DNA of 64,000 nt from Sorghum bicolor. Lineage: Eukaryota; Streptophyta; Magnoliopsida; Poales; Poaceae. The stretch is from assembly GCF_000003195.3 (NCBI RefSeq), contig NC_012870.2:39027491-39091490 (forward strand). The letters are read 5' to 3'. How positions within the stretch are numbered: the first letter of the stretch is position 1; every line of letters begins with the position of its first letter. Shown piece by piece: positions 23,018 to 34,774 of this stretch. Below the pieces are notes generated by a model. The model made no database searches. It was not told where the DNA came from and saw only the letters and a program-made list of their open reading frames with translations. The translations under genes and the position numbers were made by a program.

Positions 23018-24538
23018 TGTTGATGGTCCTTAAGTACTAAAATTAATAATCAAATAAACATGAAAAAAGGATCAATATGAAACAAACATCTAGAATTAGG
23101 GTTTTATCTGACAGAATTCCACGAGCTTTGGTGTTTATCTATTTCTGCAGGGGGTTATCAGTGAATATGGAGAGAAGGCCCACATGTCATGTTTACAACG
23201 AGATAATTATGTGCCGCACAATTTTCTTCAATCTAGAAGAGTCCAGAAGCCACGGGAACGAACGAGAAGAGGATCAGGCTCGGGGGCAGGGCGCCCGCCC
23301 ACCCCCCTTGGGCGCCCGCCCTGGCCCGGAGTTGGATCAGGACTCTGCTTTGGGGCTAAACTCCACCGACCTAAAGGATCAATCTGAACCACACAATCAA
23401 TGTCGGTTTGATCCGACGGCTCAAATTCACTTGAAGGGACTATAAAACGAAGGCCTCTCCCCCCTGGAGGAGGGAGGAGAAGAGAAGAAATCATTATTCA
23501 GAGGTAGCCATCAAAGTTAGGGTTTAGAGCTTCTCTCCCACAGAGAATTAGAATTAGCTACTCCCTAATCCTTCAAGTTTAGAGGTTTGATTAGATAGCT
23601 ATTAGAGAAGTAGAGCACTACGCTCTGGATTCGGATCTTCAGTAATAAAGATTGGTATTATTCATATCTTTCTCTAATTCTTTGTTCTAATTGGATTATG
23701 TCTCTAATTATTGTGTTCTTAGTTTGTTCTAGTTCCATATTTGATATAGTTCTAATTGATAATGAGTTTATGTATAAGTTTGCAAAGCGCTTAGCTCTTG
23801 ACGCGAGGGAGTTAGGTGATAGATCACATGTGAGCGTGGTGCTTAGATGTTATTTATCTGCAAATGTATCCTATTGGCCGGGTCGTGTGGTAGTTCGCGA
23901 TAGTGACAGCTTTGTTGATTCTTATATAGTCCACCCTCCGTTGATAGGACAGGCAGAACCGGTATTGTGGAGTAAATCGTGCGATGCTCTGATTTACTTT
24001 ATCAATGTTCATTATACATGAATGAAGAGTCTTTTATGCTATATATGATCTTGTAGATAACTAGAGTAGATTATGACTTAATAGTTAGTAGATAACATAG
24101 AATCCATTCTCTAGCTAATCCGACATCACCTACATATATGAGGAGTAGTCTATTTTCTAATCGCTGTGTTCTATATCCCTTGAACTTATAATTCATTATC
24201 ATTATCTTTATGGTTTACCCCCTGCCAAAGTAAGTGACTGTGTGACGAGTTTCTCATTAGTAATCATGTTCTTGTAAGTTTATCTTTAGTCTATGCCTTG
24301 ATAGATTTTGTCCTTAATTTAATTTCATCCCTTTTGTTCTGTTAAGCAGAATTATAAATAACGATACATGGAATACTTATCCTGGTGAAATGCTACAATG
24401 AGGTGTTTTATCTGTGCGCTTGCGGATAGAATAGATTATTTTCTAGAGAGCCTTTACATTTATAAATACCTTTGTACACTCTGGCACCATGATGGGGATG
24501 ACAACTTAGTATCTAAGTGGTGTTAGCTAGTGTCGACA
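23018..24538 (+). repeat. Element A LTR(b), full length
   Basis: 1521 bp, from TGTTGATGG to TGTCGACA. It holds a longer GC block than LTR(a) and LTR(c): two GGGCGCCCGCCC units near 23287-23322. TATAAAA is at 23441-23447. It is shared as the 3' end of internal 1 and the 5' end of internal 2, and no target-site duplication borders it. Confidence 0.92.
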
Positions 24539-24546
24539 AGCATTTC

Positions 24547-24564
24547 TGGCGCCGTTGCCGGAGA
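24547..24564 (+). promoter_or_regulatory. Primer-binding site of element A, internal region 2
   Basis: TGGCGCCGTTGCCGGAGA lies 8 bp after LTR(b). It has the canonical first half and one change in the second half. Confidence 0.8.
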
Positions 24565-24847
24565 ACAAAAGGGTAACACATAGGAATGGTAAGGGAAGCC
24601 AGTAAATCAGTCAAGGTTATTCATATAAAATTTTAGACTAGACTATAGAGAAATAATTGCATAAAACAGCTACTAAGTGAGAAATCATAACAAGGCACCT
24701 CTGCTTTGGCAGGATCACCCTGTTGTTTTTCTATGTTTATATTTTTATACAGGGTATATCAGGATTGACTTTGGGTACATTCAACTCTTCATCATCAGAA
24801 CCAAAGAAATCAAGAAAAGAAGAAGCTAGCTACCAATTGCTGAAGCT

Positions 24848-26567
24848 ATGGCACAAAAGACCTTGCAAGAATTCTCTGCTCCAAGTCTTGAGAACATTTC
24901 AACTGGTCCAAGATTTGCAGTAGAAGAAGGAGTACCCGAGTTCGAGCTCAAGTCAAGCCTCATCAATTTGGTACAAGCTACACAATTCAGTGGAAAGGCA
25001 CATGAAGATGCTAGTGCACACTTGCGGAATTTTTTAGAGATTGGAAGCACAATCCACATCAACGGAGTTGACAAAGACGTCATACTACTTCGCCTTTTTC
25101 CATTCTCACTAGAAGGGAAAGCGAGGAAGTGGTTCTACACTCATCAAGATAACATCAACAACTGGACGAACTTGTCAGATGCCTTTCTATCAAAGTTTTT
25201 CCCTATAGGCAAAACAACTGCCTTAAGAGGAAATATTGTCAGTTTTCAACAACAGAAGATAAAAGCCATTTCAGAAGCATGGGAGCATTTTCAAGGATAC
25301 ATATCAGATTGTCCTCACCATGGAATGGCCACATGGTTACTTATGCAGACCTTCTACCACGGATTAACCCAGAAGGCTCGTGAGTGTCTAGATGCATCTG
25401 CTAAGGGATCATTTTTGGAGCTTACAATTGGAAAAGCAGAGATACTTTTGGATAAGATAGCAGAAAATCAAAGCTGGTTCCAAAATAAAGCTCAACAATG
25501 TCATCAAACTGCAGAAATACCAGAAGAAGTAAATGCATTATCAACTAAGATGGAAAATTTGCTCCATTGGATTGACCAGAGGGCCAAGTTCAAAGAAGAT
25601 CAAAGGGCCATTGAGACAGCATACAAATATCAACCAACTTCGAGTCAACCCAATAGCAAAGGTATGAATTCAGGTAATACTTTCAAGCAACTTTCATTAA
25701 AAGAGATAATTGCTCAACAAACCAAAATTATCAACTAAGATGGAAAATTTGCTCCATTGGATTGACCAGAGGGCCAAGTTCAAAGAAGATCAAAGGGCCA
25801 TTGAGACAGCATACAAATATCAACCAACTTCGAGTCAACCCAATAGCAAAGGTATGAATTCAGGTAATACTTTCAAGCAACTTTCATTAAAAGAGATAAT
25901 TGCTCAACAAACCAAAATTAATGATGAAGTTAAACAAAGGCTATATACAAATGAATCATCTCTAAAAGATATACACAATAAAATGGATTTTCTACTAACT
26001 GCCTTTGATGAGCAAAACACTCTTAATAAAAGGGAAGAGCTTGAATTAATAAAGATAGCTGCTGCACTGCCTGTTGCTACTAACATTGAGCAGGTAAAGA
26101 ACATAACTACTAGAGGAGGCAAAGCCACCAGAGATCCCCCATACCCAAAAGAGAAACAAAGAACATCAGCACCAGTGCAACCAGCAGTTATAGAAGAAGA
26201 AAGCCCAGTTGAAGCAGAAGATCTGCTACAACCACCAAGAACTGGAGAAATGAGGAAAGTTTTTTACGACACCAACTATTTGCCCTTTCCCAGAAGAAAC
26301 AGAGGATTGCAGTCGGATGAGTAGTTTGGTAAGTTTGTAGAGGTCATTCAGAAATTATATGTCAACATACCTCTGCTGGATGCCATACAGGTACCTACAT
26401 ATGCGAAGTACATCAGAGATATTCTTAACAAGAAGAGACCACTGCCCACCACTGAGGTTATCAAGCTGACAGAAGAATGTAGTGCGGCCATCCTCAACAA
26501 ACCACCAAAGAAGAAGGAAGATCCAGGATGCCCCACTATTGATTGCTCGATCGGAAACCAACACTGA
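24848..26567 (+). pseudogene. Element A gag-pro, internal region 2 (duplication, stop, 3' deletion)
   Basis: Second copy of the element A gag, starting MAQKTLQEFS at 24848. The capsid part is open through the position that is TAG in copy 1. A 190-bp tandem duplication (25541-25920) shifts the frame near 25730. The downstream frame runs to a TAG at 26322-26324 where copy 1 has CAG. Homology to the protease stops at about 26567, just before the DLGA active-site segment. There the sequence jumps to the 3' end of the element (GAGTTTAGCTATTTGCTCAG), a deletion of about 4.3 kb relative to internal 1. No protease active site or ATHILA-type ORF remains. Confidence 0.88.
25541..25920 (+). repeat. 190-bp tandem duplication inside gag
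   Basis: 25541-25730 is repeated directly as 25731-25920 and begins TCAACTAAGATGGAAAATTT. The 5-bp ATTA-type junction sequence is shared. Because 190 is not a multiple of three, the duplication breaks the frame. Confidence 0.92.
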
Positions 26568-26600
26568 GTTTAGCTATTTGCTCAGGGACGAGCGAAGGGT

Positions 26601-26615
26601 AAGCTTGGGGGAGTT
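26601..26615 (+). promoter_or_regulatory. Polypurine tract before LTR(c)
   Basis: AAGCTTGGGGGAGTT abuts LTR(c). Confidence 0.8.
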
Positions 26616-28114
26616 TGTTGACTGTCCTTAAGTACTAAAATTAATAATCAAATAAACATGAAAAAAGGATCAATATGAAACAAACATCTAGAATTAGGGT
26701 TTTATCTGACAGAATTCCACGAGCTTTGGTGTTTATCTATTTCTGCAGGGGGTTATTAGTGAATATGGAGAGAAGGCCCACATGTCATGTTTACAACGAG
26801 ATAATTACGTGCCGCACAATTTTCTTCAATCTAGATGAGTCCAGAAGCCACGGGAACGAACGAGAAGAGGATCGGGCTCGGGGGCAGGGCGCCCGCCCTG
26901 GCCAGGAGTTGGATCAGGACTCTGCTTCGGGGCTAAACTCCACCGATCTAAAGGATCAATCTAAACCACACAATCAATGTCGGTTTGATCCGACGGCTCA
27001 AATTCACTTGAAGGGACTATAAAACCAAGGCCTCTCTGCCCTGGAGGAGGGAGGAGAAGAGAAAAAATCATTATTCAGAGGTAGCCATCAAAGTTAGGGT
27101 TTAGAGTTTCTCTCCCACAGAGAATTAGAATTAGCTACTCCCTAATCCTTCAAGTTTAGAGGTTTGATTAGATAGCAATTAGAGAAGTAGAGCACTACGC
27201 TTTGGATTCAGATCTTTGGTAATAAAGATTGGTATTATTCATATCTTTCTCTAATTCTTTGTTCTAATTGCATTATGTCTCTAATTATTATGTTCTTAGT
27301 TTGTTCTAGTTCTATATTTGATATAGTTCTAATTGATAATGAGTTTATGTATAAGTTTGCAAAGCGCTTAGCTCTTGACGCGAGGGAGTTAGGTGATAGA
27401 TCACATGTGAGCGTGGTGCTTAGATGTTATTTATCTGCAAATGTATCCTATTGGTCGGGTCGTGTGGTAGTTCGCGATAGTGACAGCTTCGTTGATTCTT
27501 ATATAGTCCACCATCCGTTGATAGGACAAGCAGAACCGGTATTGTGGAGTAAGTCGTGCGATGCTCTGATTTACTTTATCAATGTTCATTATACATGAAT
27601 AAAGAGTCTTTTATGCTATATATGATCTTGTAGATAACTAGAGTAGATTATGACTTAATAGTTAGTAGATAACTTAGAATCCATTCTCTAGCTAATCCGA
27701 CATCACCTACATATATGAGGAGTAGCCTATTTTCTAATCGCTGTGTTCTTTATCCCTTGAACTTATAATTCATTATCATTATCTTTATGGTTTACCCCTG
27801 CCAAAGTAAGTGAATGTGTGACGAGTTTCTCATTAGTAATCATGTTCTTGCAAGTTTATCTCTAGTCTATGCCTTGATAGATTTTGTCCTTAATTTAATT
27901 TCATCCCTTTTGTTCTCTTAAGCAGAATTATAAATAACGATACCTGGAATACTTATGCTGGTGAAATGCTACAATGAGGTGTTTTATTTGTGCGCTTGCG
28001 GATAGAATAGATTATTTTCTAGAGAGCCTTTACATTTATAAATACCTTTGTACACTCTGGCACCATGCTGGGCATGACAACTTAGTATCTAAGTGGTGTT
28101 AGCTAGTGTCAACA
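26616..28114 (+). repeat. Element A LTR(c)
   Basis: 1499 bp, from TGTTGACTG to TGTCAACA, with TATAAAA at 27018-27024. It is followed directly by the ACTAC duplication and then by the oppositely oriented A' LTR. Confidence 0.92.
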
Positions 28115-28119
28115 ACTAC
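28115..28119. repeat. Target-site duplication ACTAC, right copy (element A)
   Basis: Matches 2212-2216 and marks the right edge of the three-LTR block. Confidence 0.85.
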
Positions 28120-29152
28120 GCCCATGCATAGTGATATTATCAAGGAATATGAGAAACATCGCAATCACTCCCCTGTAATAATGTTGCTCTGGCAGCCCAA
28201 TACATGAGAGAGGGACTATATAAGAATCAATGGAGCTGTCACTACCACAAACTACCCCACGATCTAGCATATAGGGTACAATCGTAGATAAATACGGTAT
28301 AAGCACCACGCCTACACAATATCTATCATTTACCCATGGATTCGATGGATAAACGCTATACGATCCTAAACATGTATATAATTCCAATCTAACTAAGCCA
28401 AGTATATAACTATGATAAACTAAGAACAATATAATTGCGAATATAAACAAGTAGAGCAAAGTCATAACCAATATATTGAAGTAGAACAAAGTCATATTCA
28501 TAATATCGAAGAACAAAGATGAACAATTGAAGAACAATAGAGAATTACCAAGAATCCTCTTGACAGATCCGGAAACCAATCGAAGATTAACTCCTTCTAG
28601 TTCTAATCCTATGTAGCTATGCTAATCTAGAGATCTAATTGATGTGGTGGCTCTAGGCTTGATCAGAGGCTTCTTCTCCCTGATGAATAATGAATTAGGG
28701 TTGAGAGCTGCTCTCCTCTAGGGGCCAAGGGGTCTGGTTTTATAGTCCTTCCAAGTCAATATGGGCTGTCGGATCAAACCGACATTGATTGAACGGTTAT
28801 CCTTGATCGTTTAGGTTGGTGGAGCTTGATCCCGAAAGAGAGTCCTGATTGGGCACCAATAGGGGGCGGGCGCCCTGGGCCAGGCCCCGTTCTGCCTCCA
28901 CTTCGTTCCTGTGGCTTCTGGAGTCTTCTAGATGATAGAAAATTGCGCGGCACATTAATATCTCTATCACTCTATGTAATCCCAACGTGTGGGCCTTTCT
29001 TCCGTATTTCATGATAACCCCTGTAGAAATAGACAAACACCAAAACTCGTGGAATTCTGTCAGATAAAACCCTAAGTCTGGGTATCAGTTGGATTTGGAT
29101 CCTTTTCTTTATTTATTTGTTGATTATATTTGATACTTAAGGACCGTCAACA
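28120..29152 (-). repeat. 5' part of the 5' LTR of element A'
   Basis: On the minus strand it starts TGTTGACGGTCCTTAAGTAT at 29152, closely like the A LTR start, and carries a TATAAAA at 28744-28738. It continues beyond the inserted element A at 2216-1619. Its open frame at 28797-29036 parallels the LTR frame at 2276-2506 and is not a gene. Confidence 0.85.
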
Positions 29153-29712
29153 GCAACCTTGGAGCTTGTCTCAACGGGGACGTAGCTTGGTGGCAACCAA
29201 GTGAACCTCGGGAGAAAATCATCGTGTCAACATTGTTCTTCCCGTTGGTTTGCAAGTCCCTAACCCAAGCTTGTTCTTACATTCTTATACTTGTGCTTGT
29301 GTAGTTGCTCTTGTAATTAGTTAGCTTGTGTAGCTTTCTTGTTACCTTCTTGCTTGTGTAGCTAGTAGTAGTTCTCTTGCGTGACTAATTTGGTTTGTGT
29401 AACCTTGTTAGTCACATTACTTAGTTTGTGTAGCTAAGTAAATTGCGCTCTCTAATTTGGCATTAGTTGCCTTATTATTGGGCTTGCTAGTGAGCTTAGG
29501 CTTTGTGCGCTTTGCCTCACTAGTTTGTATAGGAGCTCCCCCGGTTTGCAAAGTACTAGTTGCATAGGTTTGTGTGACCTTGCTTCTAGATTTGGTTAGG
29601 TGAGCTCTTGCTAAGGTAGCACCTTGCTTGCTTGTTTAGGATCTTTTCAAGGTGCTAGAGAACTTAGATAGAGGGGTGTAGTCTTGGCTATACCGATAGT
29701 TTTAATTGCGCA
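29153..29712 (+). repeat. Sirevirus-like LTR fragment, left part
   Basis: Contains repeated GCTTGTGTAG motifs and GGAGCTTGTCTC, text typical of maize- and sorghum-type Sirevirus LTRs. It is cut on the left by A' and on the right by the CACTA element. No coding sequence is present. The family call is by resemblance only. Confidence 0.5.
29710..29712. repeat. Target-site duplication GCA, left copy (CACTA)
   Basis: GCA precedes CACTACTAG and is repeated at 35497-35499 after CTAGTAGTG. Three-bp duplications are typical of CACTA transposons. Confidence 0.8.
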
Positions 29713-30020
29713 CACTACTAGGTATGTGCTTATTAATGACACTACTCTTTCATCACTGAAGATACCAAAATCGTCATAGAGTTTCTTCTGTGAGGAATTA
29801 GTGATGAATTAGTGTTCGTCATGGAATGAGCGTCATTGATTGACAACGGTGACGAAATGGCAATTTTTGTCATAGATGAGGACCCATTCTACGACGAAAA
29901 TACCGTTGTCACTGAAGAGATTTTATAACATGACAAAACATTTTCATCATTGTTGTGCCCATCTTTTCATCATAGCATGGCAATCCGTTAGGCTACCAAA
30001 CGGCGTTTGACATGCTGGCA

Positions 30021-30200
30021 GCTGACATGGCCGCCACGTGGCATGCTGACGTGGCCGCCACGGGGCGTGGTGACGTGGCCGCCACGTGGCGTGGTGACAT
30101 GGCTGCACGTGGCGTGCTAATGTGGCTGCCATGTTGCGTGCTGACTGACTGCTACGTGTCGTGTTGCGATGGCTTCCATGTGGCATGCTGACGTGGCATT
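30021..30200. repeat. 24-bp minisatellite
   Basis: About seven and a half copies of a unit like GCTGACGTGGCCGCCACGTG, diverging toward the right. It lies in the left subterminal part of the CACTA element and is rich in CACGTG/CCACGTGG palindromes. Confidence 0.85.
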
Positions 30201-30579
30201 CTCTGGTTAGTCCACGTGTCCAGGTCTGATTGCATATATTTTTCGTCATAGATTAAAATATAAATTCGTCACTGACTAAATTATAATATCATCACAAAAT
30301 AATTATTTCATCACAGTGGCAGCTGTTGAATTTATTTCAAAATGCAAGAAATATTGAATTCACCGAAAACATGCATAAAACTAAAGATCCATTACTCATA
30401 ACTTAATTATCACTGCTACACTCAGTTCACTAGCAACATAAGTGCATAAACTTAGTTCACCACACTTGGTTTAAATAGAACATTTGCAAACCACCGAAAC
30501 ACAAGTCATTGCAAAATCAAAATCAACAGGATGCCAAGCAGCAGCAGCTATAGTACTAGTTAGTCCTACTACCAGCAGT

Positions 30580-30865
30580 TGAGCAGCTCTCATGTCGAAG
30601 AAGCATTGTTGATGGACAAGATACGCTTGAGCAGCGCATTGTTCTTCTCCATTACCTTGTTGTTCATCTCTGCCAGCTTCTTTATCTCCTCCATCTCTGT
30701 CTATGTCCTCGCCAGCCGTTCCTCAGCTTCTTCACTTCTTCTCTTGAGATCGTCGAGCTCACCTTGTACAACAGCCTTAGCTTCAGCTGCTAGTTGCTCC
30801 CGAAGCTCACTTTCATTTGATGTAAATGATTTGGAGGATGACACTGGTTTGATGCCAACACTCTG
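30580..30865 (-). pseudogene. C-terminal coiled-coil exon of a CACTA-associated protein
   Basis: On the minus strand an acceptor TTTTTCTCAG near 30865 opens a frame rich in Glu, Lys and Leu (EAEERLART, then a TAG, then TEMEEIKKLAEMNNKVM and NNALLKRILS). It ends with a stop near 30590. Such a tail, with ENNALLK-type heptads, is common in proteins annotated from grass CACTA elements (TNP1-like). A 40-bp candidate exon lies upstream at 30936-30975, bounded by TTTAG and GTGAG, but I could not join it in frame. The internal stop makes it a remnant. Confidence 0.45.
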
Positions 30866-31896
30866 AGAAAAACATTTGAGCTATTTTTAGAGAGCACTTG
30901 GGACACAACCTAGAGACTAGATACTTCTGTCTCACCTTCACCAACAGGTTCTGCTCTCAAAGCTTCCATATTGACCTAAAACACCAATTAGTTGTTAATT
31001 GTTGCATGAATCTGAGGATGAAATATCAGACAACATGTACTTGAAAGAATATAACAACTAACGATACTACTGCTACCAATAGACAGAAAAGTAATCTGGC
31101 AAGAAAATATCAAAATTAATAACTAATTGTAATGAGCAATAGATTAATTAGTGGCTTAATACATGTAGCTAATTTGAGAATGAATTGAAGTTTATTTTGA
31201 ACTCTGAATGAGTACTTCTACTGACCATAAGTCATGCTTGGTTCAGAGTTCAAACTTCAGAGAACAATGGTCCTTATGTATACTGAGAGGATCAGTTCAA
31301 CTATATAATCACATAGATCGAACCAAAGATCCTTATGTATACTGAGTCAGATCAGTTCAAATTTATTTACTAAGAGGTAAACATGAGAGGAATATATTTT
31401 CTGAGATCTGCTCACATTTTCTGAGTCACTGTTGTAGCTTTAGCTGCTTCTAACATGAGCATCTCTATAAAAAAAATAAGTTATACAGTTAATTAAAGAT
31501 AGTGTGGTGGAAGCACAGACAAAAGGACTGCATGTTTTACATAACAATAGAGCTAAAGATTTAATATGAAGAGATTATGCAACAGTCACATAGATAATAC
31601 ATATACCCTGAGTAAATTGCCAGCAACGTCACACAGGGAAGCACTAATGATACATCTCCTGCAGATCATATGTTTCATTGAAGACAATATATTGGACTTA
31701 GACAAAAAAATTATTTGTTTGCTTGGGATAATTCATAGTCGTGTCTCCAAACTACCATAAGATAATATATAATAATATCTAAACTTTGTTAGAAAATTCT
31801 GCAAACTTGCATGACAGGATGGTATTGATGTATAATATTTGTAAAAAAATTAAATGATTTAAACAAAGTGGTAATATACATTGTTAATAAAGACTA

Positions 31897-33968
31897 CACC
31901 ACAGCCTAAATATAGCGTCGAATGGTGGGTCGTTATAAGCTGTTTCAACGACTTACGGTCTGACGTTATAAACTTATAAGGACAGATATATCAGACGTTG
32001 ATACTGGCGACGCTAAAAAACTTTAACGTCAGACCACTCGACGTTATATAAAAGATATAACGACAGACATAGGCCACTTTAGATATTATTAGACAACTTT
32101 AGCTGTTGATGGCTACTGTTCTAATCATGTTGTGTGGGCTGATCAAATTGGATTATAATAAAAGAGGACATTGTTAACAAAGATATTTCTTCTTTTATTC
32201 TGATTATAGATTCTTATTTTTTCTGAACTAAATGAACTTTCCTTTGAATGGTATTCAAGTGAAAGCACTCAACAAACAGAGTTTGCTATCTCATTCACTG
32301 CTCTTTGAACAGACTCTTGTCGTCAGGGGAAAGAAACTGAATTTGGACTAACCTCTTAAGTAGCTTTCAATCAATTGACATCTGTCCGAATAAATAGTCA
32401 CTGTAAAGCACTAAAAAATATGTGCCAAGGCATGTTCAGAAAAAAAAACAACCGAGAGGTGCATACATCAGATATCCATCAGACTTTACTAGGGGGAACC
32501 AGAAGCTGACCAAACAGACTCTAAAAATATAAACACAATAATAGATCATGACATCAAATTCAACCACATTGTGCATACATATCGTCAATTGTATTCAGCA
32601 TAAGTTTCCATGCAAGACAAACAACAACAACTTCAGTGAAGTGGTTGAGAGCTTTACCTGATACTGCTCAGTATAATCCACGAGCTTGGTGAGGAGGCGC
32701 CTGTAACTGCTACGGATTTTCTTAGGGCAAAGATCCAAGGAGCACCTTCTTCTTGTGCACCTCAGGCGACCACGACTACAACCTGCTGCTGCAATAGAGG
32801 AAATTATAGATCCATGATTCAATTAGTAAAATGGAGGAACCAGAGGGGATGGAGCACCATCCGCATGAACTCAGAGGAGGTGTGGGCACTGCACAAGATG
32901 GAGACCAAGGTCACTTACGGGGGACGAAGGAAGGGGAGAGGTGAGGCCACCGACGTCGTTAGGGTTTGCCGACAGGGAGAAGCAAGCCTAGATCGCCTGT
33001 TGGGATGGAGAAGTCCAGTTGAGGGCACAACAAGTTTGCAGGGCGGTGGAGGGCGCGGCTCATACCGACGGTGGCGGGGGGCATGGCTCGGTTCGTCGCT
33101 GTGGCGGCAGGGGACGCAGCTCGCGCCTGACAACGACATGTTTCTTTTCCTCTTCGTGAAATCGGTCGAGCAGGGTGGATGGCGGCGCTGTGTGATCTGT
33201 GCGTGTAGGGTTTGGAAAAGGGATGAGCGGCTAACCAAATGGGCTGCAGGAACGGCAGGCTGGAATGGTGGGGTTCCTTTTTTTGTTCTGACACATGGGT
33301 CACACTCTAGCAAAATGTAAATCGGTTTGTAAAAATAAGAAAAAAAATTCTGACACACTAGTCACGCAAAATTGAGCATAAATCAATTTGAGGCCCCATA
33401 TATTATCCAAAATCGAGCATAAATCAATTTGAGACCCTAAATGAATTCCAATGAAAAAGATGTCATCTATAAAGTTTTATAACTTTTCAAGATCTATAAC
33501 TTTCATTTTGTTGGTTTTTTTCATACGAAGCCATTTGAAAAATTCAAAAAAAATCAATTTTAAATTATTTCTATGGGACCGCCACTTGAAAAAATCAATT
33601 TTAGTGGCAGTTTAGAACCGTTTGATTTCTACTCGCCAACGTCAAGAGAAATTGCCTATAGAAATAAAAGGCCACCACCAAGAGAAATCATATGTGTACT
33701 AGTGACATATAAGTTGGGTGGGAAGTGGGCCAAAATGCCGCACGCGAGAGGGCTGTCAATTTGTGGCGATGCTTAGTGGGTCGTTAAAAGTATGATATAG
33801 GGACAAACCGTCCGACGTTAAAGCCAAATATATTTAACGTCGGATGGTGTATCGCCAAAATGAGATATAACGTTGGACAGTTCGTGAGTAATCTTTAACG
33901 TCCGACCTTCCGACGTTATATTGGCATTTTTAACGTCGCCCAACCGACGCTAATGTTGGGCTGTGGTG
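31897..33968. mobile_element. Nested terminal-inverted-repeat transposon (CACCACAGCC ends)
   Basis: The left end CACCACAGCCTAAATATAGC and the right end, as reverse complement CACCACAGCCCAACATTAGC, form an imperfect inverted repeat of about 39 bp. Both ends carry several TAACGTCGGAC-like subterminal motifs, as in CACTA elements, but the terminal bases are CACCA rather than CACTA. I could not recognise a target-site duplication. The interior has degenerate exon-like pieces on the minus strand (for example KKIRSSYRRLLTKLVDY near 32740-32650, ending at GTAAAG) but no transposase. Confidence 0.65.
33356..33703. mobile_element. Possible small CACTA remnant
   Basis: CACTAGTCACGC at 33356 and, on the opposite strand, CACTAGTACACATATG ending at 33703 could be degenerate ends of a 350-bp element. 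The ends match poorly past the first six bases, so this is tentative. A further CACTATAAGAAATTGG end, on the minus strand, closes at about 34152 without a visible partner. Confidence 0.3.
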
Positions 33969-34774
33969 TATTGAAAATGGATACATCTCTCACGTAGTTT
34001 TGTAACTATATGAGAGATGTAAACCTCCAAGGAATATATGTTTCCTTAAGTTTGAGTAGCACCGCCAAGGAATCTGTAATTTTCTTGGCGGTTTGTTTTT
34101 GGCCCTCAAGGAAATTTGGGGCCGCCAATGCAATTCCAATTTCTTATAGTGTGCCACAGTAGCAACTCCCACGCATGCCGCCGCTGCACCGCCATGATAG
34201 GTCGCTACACTGCCACGCTAGCTGGCGGAACACTCTCCCACGCACGCCCGCTGCTGCATATATGTATATATGTAAAAAAATCAAAACAAATCACACATAC
34301 ACATGCATATATATACACAAAAATAAAATTTTAAAACTAATCACACATATGCTTGTACTCGGCATAAATTTAGCCATTTAGGAAAAAATAGAAAAGGTAA
34401 AAGATTCTTCCTATATACATGCATGTACAAAAGAAAAATACCAGGAGACGCATGCGAGAATTCAAGCTGGTCCGCACGGCATCGATCACATGGAGACACA
34501 CGGCGACAATCAGCTAGGACGCACGTGAGGATCACCTGGGACGCATGATGTCAGTGACGATCACTTGCTGGGGATGCACGGCGTCGGCGGCGATCACCTG
34601 GGGACCCAATACAAGTGTGTAGCCACCAGGAATGAACTCGCGCGAGGGTTCCTCTGCACCTCGCGCATACGTAGAAGTGTTCCACCGATGACGGATCATG
34701 GGTATAGGGCCCATCGGTCAGATTAAAAAAAATAATCAGTGTACAAATAAACAAACATTTGTCATAGGAGCATA

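Larger units (their letters stand above)
2217..28114 (+). mobile_element. Element A: three-LTR, non-autonomous Athila-like gypsy retrotransposon
   Basis: The order is LTR(a) - internal 1 - LTR(b) - internal 2 - LTR(c), all in plus orientation, with a Sirevirus inserted inside LTR(a). One ACTAC duplication flanks the whole block, and LTR(b) has no duplication of its own. Internal 1 (16858-23017) has gag-pro and an ATHILA-type ORF but no RT, RNase H or integrase. Internal 2 (24539-26615) is the same region with a deletion from the protease to just before the polypurine tract. The block probably arose by recombination between copies after or during one integration; this is inference. Confidence 0.85.

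Noticed and set aside
32814..33320. 168-codon open frame on the plus strand
   Set aside because: It lies in the nested inverted-repeat transposon, antisense to exon-like pieces, has biased Gly/Arg composition and no recognisable domain.
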